From assembly GCF_023716565.1 (NCBI RefSeq), contig NZ_CP071849.1, positions 682,001 through 746,000 of the forward strand: a stretch of DNA of 64,000 nt, given 5' to 3'. A model generated the notes under the pieces. It was not told the DNA's origin. It worked only from the letters and a program-made list of their open reading frames with translations, and searched no databases. Numbering within the stretch: the first letter of the stretch is position 1; the number at the start of each line of letters is the position of its first letter. Below, one piece after another: positions 35,269 to 44,787 of the stretch. The stretch comes from Vibrio sp. SCSIO 43136 (GTDB lineage: Bacteria; Pseudomonadota; Gammaproteobacteria; Enterobacterales; Vibrionaceae). The translations under genes were made by a program, and so were the position numbers.

Positions 35269-36564
35269 TTATTGGTAAAGCGGGAAGTGATGACAAAGCT
35301 GAGCAACTTGCTTTTTCACTTTTTGCTCCACTTCGCTATTGCCTTCAGGGCTTTCAACTAGCCCGTCTAGCACATCACCAATCCATTCACCGATGAGTTT
35401 AAATTCTTCTGTGCCGAAACCGCGGCTTGTTCCAGCAGGCGTGCCTAAGCGAATGCCTGAGGTAATCATAGGCTTCTCTGAGTCAAATGGGATGCCATTT
35501 TTATTACATGTGATGCCTGCGCGCTCTAAAGCATCTTCGACCTGATTGCCTTTCAACCCTTTAGGTCGCAAGTCAACCAGCATTAAGTGAGTATCTGTGC
35601 CGCCCGTGACAATGTCGCATCCTCGGGTCTGAAGCACTTCAGCAAGGACTTTTGCGTTATCCACTACACGCTGAGTGTAGTTTTTGAATTCTGGACCTAA
35701 TGCCTCACCAAAAGCGACGGCTTTTGCAGCAATGACATGCATTAGTGGGCCACCTTGAAGGCCAGGAAATACCGCTGAGTTAATTTTTTTGATGGTACTT
35801 TCATCATTGGTGAGGATCATGCCTCCACGCGGACCACGCAGTGTTTTGTGCGTCGTTGTTGTTACCACGTCTGCGTATGGAATAGGGCTTGGATGTACAC
35901 CAGTTGCGACTAGACCAGCAATGTGCGCCATATCGACCATAAGTAGTGCACCGACTTCATCAGCGATTTCACGGAACTTGGCAAAGTCTATGGTGCGTGG
36001 GATAGCGCTACCACCAGCAATGATGAGCTTTGGCTTGTGTTCAACGGCAAGTTTACGTACGTCTTCGTAATTAATTTCTAAGGTTTCTTTATCCACGCCA
36101 TATTGAACAGCGTTGAACCATTTACCGGACAGTGCAGGTTTTGCACCATGAGTTAGGTGACCACCAGCATCTAGAGACATACCTAACACAGTGTCGTTCG
36201 GTTGAAGCAAGGCCAACATCACCGCACCATTTGCTTGTGCACCAGAGTGAGGCTGGACGTTAGCGTATTCACAACGGAAGAGACGTTTAGCACGCTCGAT
36301 GGCAATAGCTTCTACTGTATCGACATGTTCGCAACCACCGTAGTATCGACGGCCTGGGTAACCTTCAGCGTATTTGTTGGTTAGACAGGTTCCTTGCGCT
36401 TGCATAACGGCTTTGGAAACAATGTTTTCAGAAGCAATCAGTTCAATTTGATCACTTTGACGAGCAGATTCGGCTTGAATGCCAGCAAATACTGCGTCGT
36501 CGGTAGCAGCGAGCGAGGTAGTGTAGAAGTTTTCTAGATTGTGATTTTGGTATGTCTGAGTCAT
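35269..36564 (-). CDS. glyA: serine hydroxymethyltransferase
   Basis: 431 residues. It interconverts glycine plus methylene-THF with serine plus THF. The pyridoxal-phosphate lysine lies in [13 protein letters not shown], with the upstream motifs [11 protein letters not shown] and [11 protein letters not shown]. As the first gene of the gcv cluster it is probably the second, glycine-induced copy found in vibrios (glyA2 of other Vibrio genomes) rather than the housekeeping one. It turns the methylene-THF made by glycine cleavage into serine. Function is certain; the paralogue assignment is inference from context. Confidence 0.97.
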   Translation of the reverse strand: MTQTYQNHNLENFYTTSLAATDDAVFAGIQAESARQSDQIELIASENIVSKAVMQAQGTCLTNKYAEGYPGRRYYGGCEHVDTVEAIAIERAKRLFRCEYANVQPHSGAQANGAVMLALLQPNDTVLGMSLDAGGHLTHGAKPALSGKWFNAVQYGVDKETLEINYEDVRKLAVEHKPKLIIAGGSAIPRTIDFAKFREIADEVGALLMVDMAHIAGLVATGVHPSPIPYADVVTTTTHKTLRGPRGGMILTNDESTIKKINSAVFPGLQGGPLMHVIAAKAVAFGEALGPEFKNYTQRVVDNAKVLAEVLQTRGCDIVTGGTDTHLMLVDLRPKGLKGNQVEDALERAGITCNKNGIPFDSEKPMITSGIRLGTPAGTSRGFGTEEFKLIGEWIGDVLDGLVESPEGNSEVEQKVKKQVAQLCHHFPLYQ

Positions 36565-36805
36565 GGCTGTGACCTTACTGGGACTAATTAGCGTTACCGC
36601 TAACTAGTTAAGATTAATATTCACTGTTATTGGCTGTGCTTTTCGCATCTTGTAGTGTTTGTTTAGTGGCGTAATCGTTTGCTTTACAGTTTGTACAACG
36701 ACTGATAATGAACGATTTCTACGGGGGCTAAACAAGCACATCTTTATTGTTGTTGACTAACAAGCCTGTAACATAGCTCGGACTGAGATCACAATCAATC
36801 AAAAA

Positions 36806-36829
36806 TTTCCTATTGGAAACATGTTTTCC
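36806..36829. promoter_or_regulatory. operator candidate between glyA and the XRE-cupin gene
   Basis: Three alternating half-sites: TTTCC-TATT-GGAAA and GGAAA-CATGT-TTTCC share the middle half-site. Related GTTTCC and GGAAAC half-sites recur upstream of gcvT at 37743-37779. They lie in the 372-bp divergent region that otherwise shows no glycine riboswitch and no gene. Confidence 0.5.
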
Positions 36830-36936
36830 GGTTTTGTTAGCTGGCGCACTGTTTATTTAACAACTGGATCTTTTATGTTCAAGCGCAGATGTGCACAATG
36901 AGAGACATTACAGGAAGTAGACAAATTGAGACGAAA

Positions 36937-37560
36937 ATGTCGGAAGACCTCTATGACGAATACCCTTCTTTGACTCTCGCAAAAGAAGCACAACAAGAGA
37001 ACATTGAGCCCCTCAAATTAGGGGAACGATTAAAACAGATTCGAATGGATTTGGGGCTGACGTTGGAAGACGCCAGTAAGCGCACTGGATTGGCGAGGTC
37101 AACCCTATCTAAAATTGAGAATGAACAGATCTCACCTACGTTTCAAGCGATGCAGAAACTGACCCAAGGTCTCAATATAGATATGCCTCAACTCTTTGAA
37201 CCACCAAAGAAAAAAACGGCAACGGGACGTCGGGATATTACCTTGAAAGGGCAGGGTAAACCTCATCCAACACCCACTTATGAACATGAGTTATTGGCTA
37301 CTCAGTTATCAAATAAAAAGATGATGCCTTTTAAAAGCCGCGTCCACTCACGTAGCTTTAGTGATTACCCTGATTGGGTGCGACATGATGGCGAAGAGTT
37401 CCTACTCATCTTAGAAGGTGAAGTGCAGTTTTTCAGTGAATTCTATGAGCCAGTGACTTTGAGTGAAGGAGACAGCGTTTATTACGATGCCAACATGGGG
37501 CACATGTTGATTTCTTTGAGTGAAAAAGATGCCCTAATTTTGTGGGTGACTGCTAAGTAA
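36937..37560 (+). CDS. XRE-cupin transcriptional regulator of the gcv cluster
   Basis: 207 residues from the ATG at 36937 (MSEDLYDEYPSLTLAKE); an earlier in-frame ATG at 36889 would add 16 residues without a ribosome site. The N-terminal XRE helix-turn-helix (LKQIRMDLGLTLEDASKRTG, then LARSTLSKIENEQISPTF) is followed by a C-terminal cupin (EEFLLILEGEVQFFSEFYEP ... DSVYYDANMGHMLIS). Such proteins sense small molecules such as amino acids. It sits between the divergent glyA operon and gcvT, and so is the likely controller of both. The inducer is presumably glycine or serine, which is inference. Confidence 0.9.
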   Translation: MSEDLYDEYPSLTLAKEAQQENIEPLKLGERLKQIRMDLGLTLEDASKRTGLARSTLSKIENEQISPTFQAMQKLTQGLNIDMPQLFEPPKKKTATGRRDITLKGQGKPHPTPTYEHELLATQLSNKKMMPFKSRVHSRSFSDYPDWVRHDGEEFLLILEGEVQFFSEFYEPVTLSEGDSVYYDANMGHMLISLSEKDALILWVTAK

Positions 37561-37631
37561 TTGCAATTACATATGTTTCCTATAGTGAAGGCAAACGTTT
37601 GCTAACAATGGTTACTGAAGTGATTTGGATG

Positions 37632-37659
37632 AAAAAGACCCTAGAAAGGGTCTTTTTTT
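37632..37659 (+). terminator. terminator of the XRE-cupin gene
   Basis: AAAAAGACCC, TAGAAA loop and complementary arm GGGTCTTTTT with a T run. It separates the regulator from gcvT, so gcvT has its own promoter. Confidence 0.85.
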
Positions 37660-37742
37660 CGTTTATCTGAATGCCACAAGTGCTTAACAGATGTAAAAAA
37701 GCTGTAAAACATCACACATTAGTGATTGAATAGGGCGCACAA

Positions 37743-37779
37743 GTTTCCTTGGTAGTGAACTTTGTCTACTATCGGAAAC
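37743..37779. promoter_or_regulatory. inverted half-sites upstream of gcvT
   Basis: GTTTCCTTGGTAGT and ACTATCGGAAAC face each other across 11 bases. The outer GTTTCC/GGAAAC parts match the half-sites upstream of glyA, so the XRE-cupin protein may bind here. Confidence 0.4.
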
Positions 37780-37833
37780 ACGACAAGGTTTAGTGGAAAA
37801 ACCAAACGCTCACTCGAGCCCATGGAGAAGAAA

Positions 37834-38949
37834 ATGACTCAACTACTTACAACACCTTTGCACACTCTTCACGTAGAAGCAGGCGCAAAAATGGTTCCTT
37901 TTGCAGGTTACGACATGCCTGTGCAGTACGCACTAGGGGTTAAAAAAGAACATCTTCATACTCGTGATGCTGCTGGTCTTTTTGATGTTAGTCATATGGG
38001 ACAGCTTAAGTTACATGGCGCAGATGCCGCCAAAGCGCTGGAAGCACTAGTACCTGTTGATATTATTGATCTCCCTGTTGGCACTCAGCGTTACGCCTTC
38101 TTTACCAATGAAAACGGCGGCATCATGGATGATTTGATGGTTGCCAACTTTGGAGAGTACTTGTTTGTGGTCGTTAACGCAGCATGTAAGGCGCAAGACA
38201 TCGCTCACCTGAAAGCAAACTTGCCCGAATCTGTAGAACTTGAATTAGTAGAAGACAGGGCACTGCTAGCACTACAAGGACCTAAAGCGGTAGATGTGCT
38301 TTCTCAATTAAACCCTGCCGTGAGTGACATGGTGTTTATGGATGCTAGAGAAATTGAATTGCTTGGCGAAACCTGCCTTGTAAGTCGCTCAGGCTACACG
38401 GGTGAAGATGGTTTTGAAATTTCTGTTTCAGCAACCAACGCTCCATCGTTGGCAAAAGCACTGTTGGAGTTTGAACAAGTTGAGTGGATTGGCTTAGGTG
38501 CTCGTGACTCGTTACGACTAGAGTGTGGCCTGTGTCTGTATGGTCATGACCTCGATACAGAAACGACGCCAGTTGAGAGCAGCTTGTTGTGGGGTATTAG
38601 TAAGGTGCGACGCAATGGTGGTGAGCGTGTGGGAGGTTTCCCAGGTGCTGACATTATTCTAGAGCAGATTGAGACTAAAAATGTTGCTCGCAAGCGTATC
38701 GGTTTAGTAGGCCAAACTAAAGCACCAGTGCGAGAAGGCGCTAAGCTTTTTGATGCAAGTAATAATGAAATTGGTGTAGTGACCAGTGGCACAGCAGGAC
38801 CAAATGCAGGCAAACCAGTTTCCATGGGCTACGTTACGCCTGAATTCGCAGCAATTGGAACGGAAGTTTATGCTGAAGTACGTGGCAAGATGCTGGCGAT
38901 GACGGTGGAAAAAATGCCATTTGTCCCACAACGTTACTACCGCGGTTAA
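37834..38949 (+). CDS. gcvT: aminomethyltransferase, T protein of the glycine cleavage system
   Basis: 371 residues from the ATG at 37834, which has GGAG 6 bases upstream; earlier in-frame starts would give an abnormal N-terminus. It transfers the methylene group from the H protein to tetrahydrofolate and releases ammonia. Typical motifs are FAGYDMPVQY, GLFDVSHMGQ, GYTGEDGFEI, GARDSLRLECGLCLYGHD and GPNAGKPVSMGYV. It is separated from glyA-gcvH-gcvP by the divergent regulator. Confidence 0.97.
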   Translation: MTQLLTTPLHTLHVEAGAKMVPFAGYDMPVQYALGVKKEHLHTRDAAGLFDVSHMGQLKLHGADAAKALEALVPVDIIDLPVGTQRYAFFTNENGGIMDDLMVANFGEYLFVVVNAACKAQDIAHLKANLPESVELELVEDRALLALQGPKAVDVLSQLNPAVSDMVFMDAREIELLGETCLVSRSGYTGEDGFEISVSATNAPSLAKALLEFEQVEWIGLGARDSLRLECGLCLYGHDLDTETTPVESSLLWGISKVRRNGGERVGGFPGADIILEQIETKNVARKRIGLVGQTKAPVREGAKLFDASNNEIGVVTSGTAGPNAGKPVSMGYVTPEFAAIGTEVYAEVRGKMLAMTVEKMPFVPQRYYRG

Positions 38950-39012
38950 ACTACACTGGCTATATTGCCTAGTGGTTCTTTCCCAGTGTCTTTGAAATCG
39001 TAACTAATTGAA

Positions 39013-39040
39013 CTGTCAGCCTAAAAGCTGGCAGTTTTGT
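39013..39040 (+). terminator. weak terminator after gcvT
   Basis: CTGTCAGC, loop CTAAAA, GCTGGCAG with one mismatch, then TTTTGTT. Confidence 0.55.
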
Positions 39041-39138
39041 TATTGAAGTCCGAATTTTAATCGAAAGTTTTATAAACTATTGAACTACTAGTACGCTTTA
39101 GGTAACGTGACTGAAAATAACTCTAAGGAACGGATATT

Positions 39139-40125
39139 ATGAAATGTCAATTGTTGCTAGCCTCATTGATTGGTTGCGCACTAAGTGGGGCAGCATCAGC
39201 GACTGATGAAGTCTCTACCTTCATTATTAATGGTACAGATGCAACCGCCAGCAATTACCCGTATTTTGCGAGCCTTTATTACGATACTCGTTGGATGGGT
39301 GGGTACGCCGCAAACTATTGCGGTGCCACTATCATCGATGCAAATCATGTGCTGACAGCGGCGCACTGTGTCACTGACGATAGTGTTAGCCAGTACACAA
39401 GAATTGCTATTCAGGTCCAAAGCGAAAGCAATCCCGATGCGGTAGAAACGGCTTGGGCATCAGAATTTTACCGTCACCCCGACTACGTCGATAGCAGCTC
39501 AGTGCTTTGGCCAAATGATATTGCGATCATTAAGCTTGCTACACCGTTGAGCACCGCAGGTATTGCCGCAACACTTGGTGTCGATGCAGACAAAGCCAAT
39601 TACAGTAACTCTTCAACTAACTTCACCATCATCGGACATGGTGATACTTGGCACAATGGTGTAAATCAAGGTGATGACAACGACTCGTTAGAAGAAACTA
39701 CCGTATCTTATTATGTTGGTTGTACTGAACCAGGAGCTGTTGAGACGCCAACCCGAGCAATCTGTGTACAGGGCGCAATCGTCAATGGAGCGAGACGTTC
39801 GGGTTGTAACGGTGACTCCGGCGGCCCACTGATTTGGCAAGACACTGCCAATAGCCAAACCAAAGTTGTCGGGATCACCAGTTATGGTGCGACTCAATGT
39901 GGCACTACCGCAGCGACCATTAGCGGTGTCTACACTGAAATTGCTACTTATACTGATTGGATTAACGGTATCGTGAATGGTTCAAGCAGTCAGCAACCAG
40001 ATTACACGGTGACTACTGATGGTCGTACTGATGCAAGTTATGACACGACCTCAGGCGGCGCAGGTAGCTTAGGTGTGCTTGCATTGCTTGGGCTGGTTGG
40101 TTTTGGAGCGCTTCGCAGAAGATAA
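39139..40125 (+). CDS. trypsin-like serine protease with GlyGly-CTERM tail (VesB-like), copy 1
   Basis: 328 residues. Signal peptide (LLLASLIGCALSGAASA), mature trypsin N-terminus FIINGTDATASNYPY, and triad His (LTAAHCV), Asp (PNDIAIIKL), Ser (CNGDSGGPL). The tail is a GlyGly-CTERM sorting segment: SGGAGSLGVLALLGLVGFGA and then RRR. In vibrios such tails are cut by rhombosortase, and the protein passes the outer membrane by type II secretion and stays on the surface. It is the first of three tandem paralogues and has its own terminator. Confidence 0.93.
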   Translation: MKCQLLLASLIGCALSGAASATDEVSTFIINGTDATASNYPYFASLYYDTRWMGGYAANYCGATIIDANHVLTAAHCVTDDSVSQYTRIAIQVQSESNPDAVETAWASEFYRHPDYVDSSSVLWPNDIAIIKLATPLSTAGIAATLGVDADKANYSNSSTNFTIIGHGDTWHNGVNQGDDNDSLEETTVSYYVGCTEPGAVETPTRAICVQGAIVNGARRSGCNGDSGGPLIWQDTANSQTKVVGITSYGATQCGTTAATISGVYTEIATYTDWINGIVNGSSSQQPDYTVTTDGRTDASYDTTSGGAGSLGVLALLGLVGFGALRRR

Positions 40126-40150
40126 TCTAACAGCAACAAAATATTAATTA

Positions 40151-40182
40151 GGGAGGTAGTCTGCGGGCTACCTCCCTTTTTT
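40151..40182 (+). terminator. terminator after protease copy 1
   Basis: GGGAGGTAG and its complement around an 8-base loop, then six T. Confidence 0.9.
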
Positions 40183-40370
40183 GCACCAATAACTAACCTA
40201 AGACTTAGTAATTGGTACTAAAGACTTAGGTTGCTAGGCCTTGTGAAAATATAGTTTGGCGAAAAATGTAAAATGAGTCGAAAAACGTCGCCACGGTAAT
40301 GAGTTCTATGTGTTGATAACGCATTGATTGCGATAGTGTAGGTAATAAACAACACTAAAGGACTAAGTTT

Positions 40371-41339
40371 ATGAAACGTCGATATATGTTGGCTTCAATT
40401 GCCGCAGGGTTAATGGCAGGAAGCGTATTGGCTTCTGAAGATGTAGCACCAATGATAATCAATGGGACAGAAGCAAATGCCAGCGACTACCCGTACTTTG
40501 CTAGCCTCTACTATGATCTTCGTGGCCAAGGAGGCTATGCGCATAATTATTGTGGTGCAACTGTTATCGATGAATATCATGTGCTAACTGCCGCCCATTG
40601 TGTCTTAGACAAAGATTACAATGAGAAGACAAAAATTGCGTTACAAGTCCAAGATGAAAACTATCCCGATGCGGTAGAAACTGCTTGGGCGTCTGAATTC
40701 TATCTACACCCATTCTATGTCGATGGTTTTAATGCGCTTTGGGCAAATGATATTGCCATCATAAAGTTAGCCACGCCACTTAAAACCCCAAATATCAAGG
40801 CTACTTTTGGTGTGGATGCCGATCGAACAAACTACAGTACAGGCTCGGCGCAGCTGACAATTCTAGGCCATGGGGATACATGGAGTGGTCACTACTATAA
40901 TGAAGACTACAGCGATAGTTTAGAGTCTGCGCAAGTCAGTTTTTTAGAAATGTGTACAGAACAGGGCGCAATAGAAACACCATCAAGATCTATCTGTGTT
41001 ACGGGAGAGGTGGTAGGAAGTAAGCGCAAAGCACCATGCACTGGAGACTCAGGTGGACCGCTGGTCTGGCAAGATACAGACAACAATGTTACCAAGATCA
41101 TCGGGGTGACGAGTTATGGTCCATCAGTTTGTGGTTGGCAGGGAGAGCAGCTTGCAGGCGTTTACACTGAAATAGCGACATATACTGATTGGATTGATGG
41201 CATTGTCTCTGGGACTAGTGACCAACAGCCGTATTACGTGGTTGGGTCAGCAGGGGGAGATAGCAGCAGCGGCGGCGGTAGCTTAGGCTGGTTAGCACTG
41301 TTAGGCTTATTTGGATTGGGGTTCTGGCGTAGGAACTGA
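40371..41339 (+). CDS. trypsin-like serine protease with GlyGly-CTERM tail (VesB-like), copy 2
   Basis: 322 residues, closely similar to copy 1 along its length (INGTEANASDYPYFASLYYD, LTAAHCV, ANDIAIIKLATPL, CTGDSGGPLVW). The tail SSSGGGSLGWLALLGLFGLG then FWRRN is a full GlyGly-CTERM segment. The high similarity to copy 1 points to a recent duplication. A separate promoter region of about 190 bp and a terminator show it is its own unit. Confidence 0.93.
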   Translation: MKRRYMLASIAAGLMAGSVLASEDVAPMIINGTEANASDYPYFASLYYDLRGQGGYAHNYCGATVIDEYHVLTAAHCVLDKDYNEKTKIALQVQDENYPDAVETAWASEFYLHPFYVDGFNALWANDIAIIKLATPLKTPNIKATFGVDADRTNYSTGSAQLTILGHGDTWSGHYYNEDYSDSLESAQVSFLEMCTEQGAIETPSRSICVTGEVVGSKRKAPCTGDSGGPLVWQDTDNNVTKIIGVTSYGPSVCGWQGEQLAGVYTEIATYTDWIDGIVSGTSDQQPYYVVGSAGGDSSSGGGSLGWLALLGLFGLGFWRRN

Positions 41340-41363
41340 TCCGACGAGCGCTGATTTCTAGTT

Positions 41364-41400
41364 ACGAGAGGCAAATTTATGTGATTTGCCTCTCGTTTTT
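41364..41400 (+). terminator. terminator after protease copy 2
   Basis: 13-bp arms (ACGAGAGGCAAAT and its complement) with a 7-base loop, then a T run. Confidence 0.9.
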
Positions 41401-41435
41401 TGTTTGGCTCAACTACACTTCATACAGATACCAAA

Positions 41436-41451
41436 TGTGATCTAAATCACT
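41436..41451. promoter_or_regulatory. CRP-type site upstream of protease copy 3
   Basis: TGTGATCTAAATCACT: both CRP half-sites (TGTGA, TCAC) with the standard 6-bp spacer. It ends 10 bp before the start codon and directly adjoins the AGGGGG ribosome site, so if bound it would be more likely to repress or act on a promoter further up. Confidence 0.5.
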
Positions 41452-41461
41452 AGGGGGCGTT

Positions 41462-42454
41462 ATGCGTCGATCTGTATTTAGTGGATGTTTAGCTTTTGCA
41501 TTGGCACAGGGTAGTGCGTTGGCTCTGGAAGTTGAGCCGTATATCGTCAATGGTAGTCAGGCGACCATTAACGAATATCCGTATATGGCGAACCTCATCT
41601 ATGACCGCAGAGACGATTTGCGTTTCTACGGTAATTATTGCGGGGCAACCATTCTAGACGAATGGCATGTATTGACGGCGGCGCATTGTTTAACCGACAA
41701 AACTTACAACGATCACACCACTGTTGTCTTACAGATGGAAAAAGACTCAGACTTCTATCGCGCCCAGAAAATTCCAGCTGAAAAATTCTATTGGCGAGAT
41801 GACTATCGGGATGGCTCTGCCAGTTTATGGGCTAATGACATAGCTATTATTAAGCTTGAATACGCAATTCAAGGTATCTCCTCCAATAACTTCGTACGAC
41901 TACCAGCGAGCGGTGATGCTGCTAACTATCGTACCTCTAACGCATCATTTGTGGCGCTTGGTCACGGTAACACATCCAACGGTCGAGATAATTCATCGCA
42001 GCTTTTACAAGTTAATTTAAGTTATGTTTCCTCTGCTACTTGCAGCACCTTTGGCCGAATAAATGCATCGCACCTTTGCACTTCTGGCGACTACAGTGCA
42101 ATCACCGGATTACGTGGCGGTATATGTCAGGGAGACTCAGGTGGCCCTTTGGTTTGGTTTGATGGCAATGTGTATCGACAGATAGGCATCGCAAGCTTTG
42201 GCCCTTCAACTTGCGGAAATTCAGGCTCTAGTGCTCAAGGGGTGTTTACCGAAGTATTGGATTATGTGGACTGGATAGGAAACGTTATCGCCGGGAATGT
42301 GCCAGCACAATACACTGTTGGAGGCGAGCTACCAACGATTGTCTCGACACCAATGGGTGACTCATCTTCCGCAGGGGCTATCTCATGGCTGAGTCTATTG
42401 GCAGTGTTCTTTGCGGCACATAGACGGCAGAAAAAAGGTGCTCTGCCTCGATGA
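41462..42454 (+). CDS. trypsin-like serine protease, copy 3, with altered C-terminal sorting segment
   Basis: 330 residues. Signal peptide (SGCLAFALAQGSALA), mature start YIVNGSQATINEYPY, triad LTAAHCL, ANDIAIIKL and CQGDSGGPLVW. It is clearly more distant from copies 1 and 2. The C-terminal segment SSSAGAISWLSLLAVFFAA plus HRRQKK keeps the serine stretch, helix and basic end of GlyGly-CTERM, but has A-G in place of the G-G pair, so rhombosortase processing may be changed. AGGGGG is the ribosome site. Confidence 0.92.
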   Translation: MRRSVFSGCLAFALAQGSALALEVEPYIVNGSQATINEYPYMANLIYDRRDDLRFYGNYCGATILDEWHVLTAAHCLTDKTYNDHTTVVLQMEKDSDFYRAQKIPAEKFYWRDDYRDGSASLWANDIAIIKLEYAIQGISSNNFVRLPASGDAANYRTSNASFVALGHGNTSNGRDNSSQLLQVNLSYVSSATCSTFGRINASHLCTSGDYSAITGLRGGICQGDSGGPLVWFDGNVYRQIGIASFGPSTCGNSGSSAQGVFTEVLDYVDWIGNVIAGNVPAQYTVGGELPTIVSTPMGDSSSAGAISWLSLLAVFFAAHRRQKKGALPR

Positions 42455-42527
42455 ATTGCCTGAAACTCTTATCTATTTGATTTTTCCACCTATACTCAAG
42501 TGACCAGCACTTTAGTAGGAAAACTCA

Positions 42528-43001
42528 ATGAGAAAATTCGTTATTTTGTTGATGCTCTTTTCAGCGCCGAGCATGGCTAATTTATGGAAGTCCTGTGGTA
42601 TCGGCCATTGGATCGCCGGGCCAACATGGAATGGCTATCTCGCCATTACCACCAACGTCACTTGGGATTTAGGTACAACCGCAACCACATCTAACTCTTT
42701 ATCGCCAGGCACTTGTGCCGGGCCATTTTGGTCTGCGGCAACCTTTATCAAAGATACCTACCCAAAATTGGAAGAAGATACTGCGCAGGGCCAAGGTGAG
42801 CACCTAATGGCAATGCTGGATATTTTTGGTTGTGATCTCGACGCTCGTCCTGAAGTCGTGAATCAAATTCGAACTCAATTTAGTGACATTGTCACATCTC
42901 CAAATTACGAACAGTTAGATCAGTTAGAGAAAGCTGAAAATTACTATTACATGATCGAGGAAACTATGCCGCAGTTTGCGGGCCAATGTAGTGCGGTTTA
43001 G
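42528..43001 (+). CDS. DUF3015 family exported protein
   Basis: 157 residues with a signal peptide (KFVILLMLFSAPSMA) and the DUF3015 pattern (SCGIGHWIAG, ITTNVTWDLGTTATTSNSLS, GTCAG). Function unknown. The last codons overlap the start of the downstream DUF4105 gene, so the two are translated together. The pairing is common in vibrios and relatives, as far as I know. Confidence 0.85.
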   Translation: MRKFVILLMLFSAPSMANLWKSCGIGHWIAGPTWNGYLAITTNVTWDLGTTATTSNSLSPGTCAGPFWSAATFIKDTYPKLEEDTAQGQGEHLMAMLDIFGCDLDARPEVVNQIRTQFSDIVTSPNYEQLDQLEKAENYYYMIEETMPQFAGQCSAV

Positions 43002-44787
43002 ACAGTTTTTGCTGGCAGTCATAGGCTCTACTGTCAGTTTTTTTATTAGCGCTAGCCAGAGCATATCTGAACTTGCCACTGGTCCTCAGTGGCACAGTTT
43101 ATTGCACATAGAGTCTGGTGACGCATCTATCTATAATGATGAATTCTACCTTTCACAAACTCGAGACCCAGAGCTGGAACTGCTGGCAACGATATCTGCA
43201 TTTCAACAGCCCGCATCTGGCTCCATAGACTCACATCCCCTTTGCCGCTTTCCTGCTCGTCGATTATGGCTAGAGAACAAAACGGGTTTACAATTCCCTT
43301 CACTCAATTGTCAGCAATTTAAACAATGGAAAGATGAGAACCAAACGACTTCATTTAGCCTAGTGTTTGTTACCGGATACCTCGGTAATCCTGCTTCATT
43401 TTTCGGTCATCTATTGGTCAAAATGAATGATCAAAATGGGGGGGAGACAGACCTGTTTGATACCAGCATCAACTATGGAGCGAATGCAGACCGAGATGAT
43501 AATCCGGTCAAATATGTCACTTATGGTCTGTTTGGTGGTTATGACGCAAGCTTTAGCGATGTTGATTATTACCAATTAGAATACAGCTACGCCGAAAATG
43601 AACAGCGAGAACTTTGGGAATACGAGCTTAACTTAACCGAAGAAGAGGTCGCGCTGCTAGAAGCTCATCTATGGGAGCTTCAAGGGATGCGTTTTCGCTA
43701 TCTGTTTTTATCGGCTAACTGCGCAAGTCAAATTGCTAAACTTTTTGACATTGTGCTTAATGAACCACTATTAAAAAGCGGGCAGCCTTGGGATATGCCG
43801 TTGGATGTCTTTAAATCGATCGTAAATATTGAGCATCATGGAGAGCCTTTAGTGCGTTCGGTAAATAAGCGCACATCAAAATTCACTCGAATACACGATA
43901 AATATCTTGCCCTTAGCGAGCAAGAGCAAGCGATGACGCAAAAACTAGTAAAGTCTCCTGCTGATCTAAATGCTGAACAATTTGATCGTTTAGCAGTAGA
44001 GAGTAAACAAAAGATCATCAGCCTCTTGTTTGACTACTATGAGCTGGCGATTGGCTACCATGGTGAAGCATCAGCTAAGAAAATCAAACAGAGCTTATTG
44101 GTAAAAAGCTTGAGCCTGCCAGCGGCAAATATCGATTGGCCTGAGCGCAAGACCGAACCACCTCATGAAGCCCAAAATCCGAATCGAATAGCGCTCGCAG
44201 CAGGGATGGCGGAAAAGCCCTACCTCTCCTTGAACTATCGTGCGGGGTACTATGACTTCTTGGCCCGTTCAGCTGCTAGGTATCCCAATTCTAATGCCGT
44301 GTTTTTCTCAACTGAGGTTAGGTTTGACCAAGACAATTTGTGGTTACAGCGCTTTGATCTGTTTGATGTCACTACCTTGAATATTATTGATGTACCACTG
44401 TTTGAGGAAAGTCGGTGGGCGTGGCGTTCAAAGCTCAGCGTCGAGCAAGCCAGCTTGGAGACTCGCGATGATCTGCGTACTCGGTTCTATGCTGGTATCG
44501 GTTGGGCGGGGCAACGAAGCTTATCTTGGTATATGATCCCAAATTTGATGGTGGACTTTGCCTACATTGACCAATCCCGAATAGGGGCTGATTTAGGTTT
44601 GATTTATCTCACCGAAGCGTGGAAATCTCACCTATTGGTACACCCTTGGTTGGATGGAAGTAATCAAAGAAATGTGAAAGTTAGCTTTGATAACCGCTAC
44701 GGTGATAGTGTCGATTGGGATATTCGCTTCATAATCGAGTATGACCAAATGGCGCAAGCGTCCATCGGTTACTCTCATTACTTTTAG
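42991..44787 (+). CDS. DUF4105 (Lnb-like) envelope protein
   Basis: 598 residues from a GTG at 42991, giving a good signal peptide (RFRQFLLAVIGSTVSFFISA); a TTG at 42976 is an alternative. The DUF4105 core is FVTGYLGNPASFFGHLLVKM, then YDASFSDVDYYQLEYSY and SANCASQIAKLFD, a papain-like lipid/protein-processing fold with conserved His and Cys. The C-terminal 180 residues are beta-rich and end in SHYF, so an outer-membrane barrel is possible. The start overlaps the DUF3015 gene by 11 bases, and the stop overlaps the stop of the convergent YgbA-like gene. Confidence 0.85.
   Translation: MRFRQFLLAVIGSTVSFFISASQSISELATGPQWHSLLHIESGDASIYNDEFYLSQTRDPELELLATISAFQQPASGSIDSHPLCRFPARRLWLENKTGLQFPSLNCQQFKQWKDENQTTSFSLVFVTGYLGNPASFFGHLLVKMNDQNGGETDLFDTSINYGANADRDDNPVKYVTYGLFGGYDASFSDVDYYQLEYSYAENEQRELWEYELNLTEEEVALLEAHLWELQGMRFRYLFLSANCASQIAKLFDIVLNEPLLKSGQPWDMPLDVFKSIVNIEHHGEPLVRSVNKRTSKFTRIHDKYLALSEQEQAMTQKLVKSPADLNAEQFDRLAVESKQKIISLLFDYYELAIGYHGEASAKKIKQSLLVKSLSLPAANIDWPERKTEPPHEAQNPNRIALAAGMAEKPYLSLNYRAGYYDFLARSAARYPNSNAVFFSTEVRFDQDNLWLQRFDLFDVTTLNIIDVPLFEESRWAWRSKLSVEQASLETRDDLRTRFYAGIGWAGQRSLSWYMIPNLMVDFAYIDQSRIGADLGLIYLTEAWKSHLLVHPWLDGSNQRNVKVSFDNRYGDSVDWDIRFIIEYDQMAQASIGYSHYF

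Noticed and set aside
36565..37833. Glycine riboswitch in either gcv leader
   Set aside because: The conserved aptamer strings of the gcvT motif were not found on either strand.
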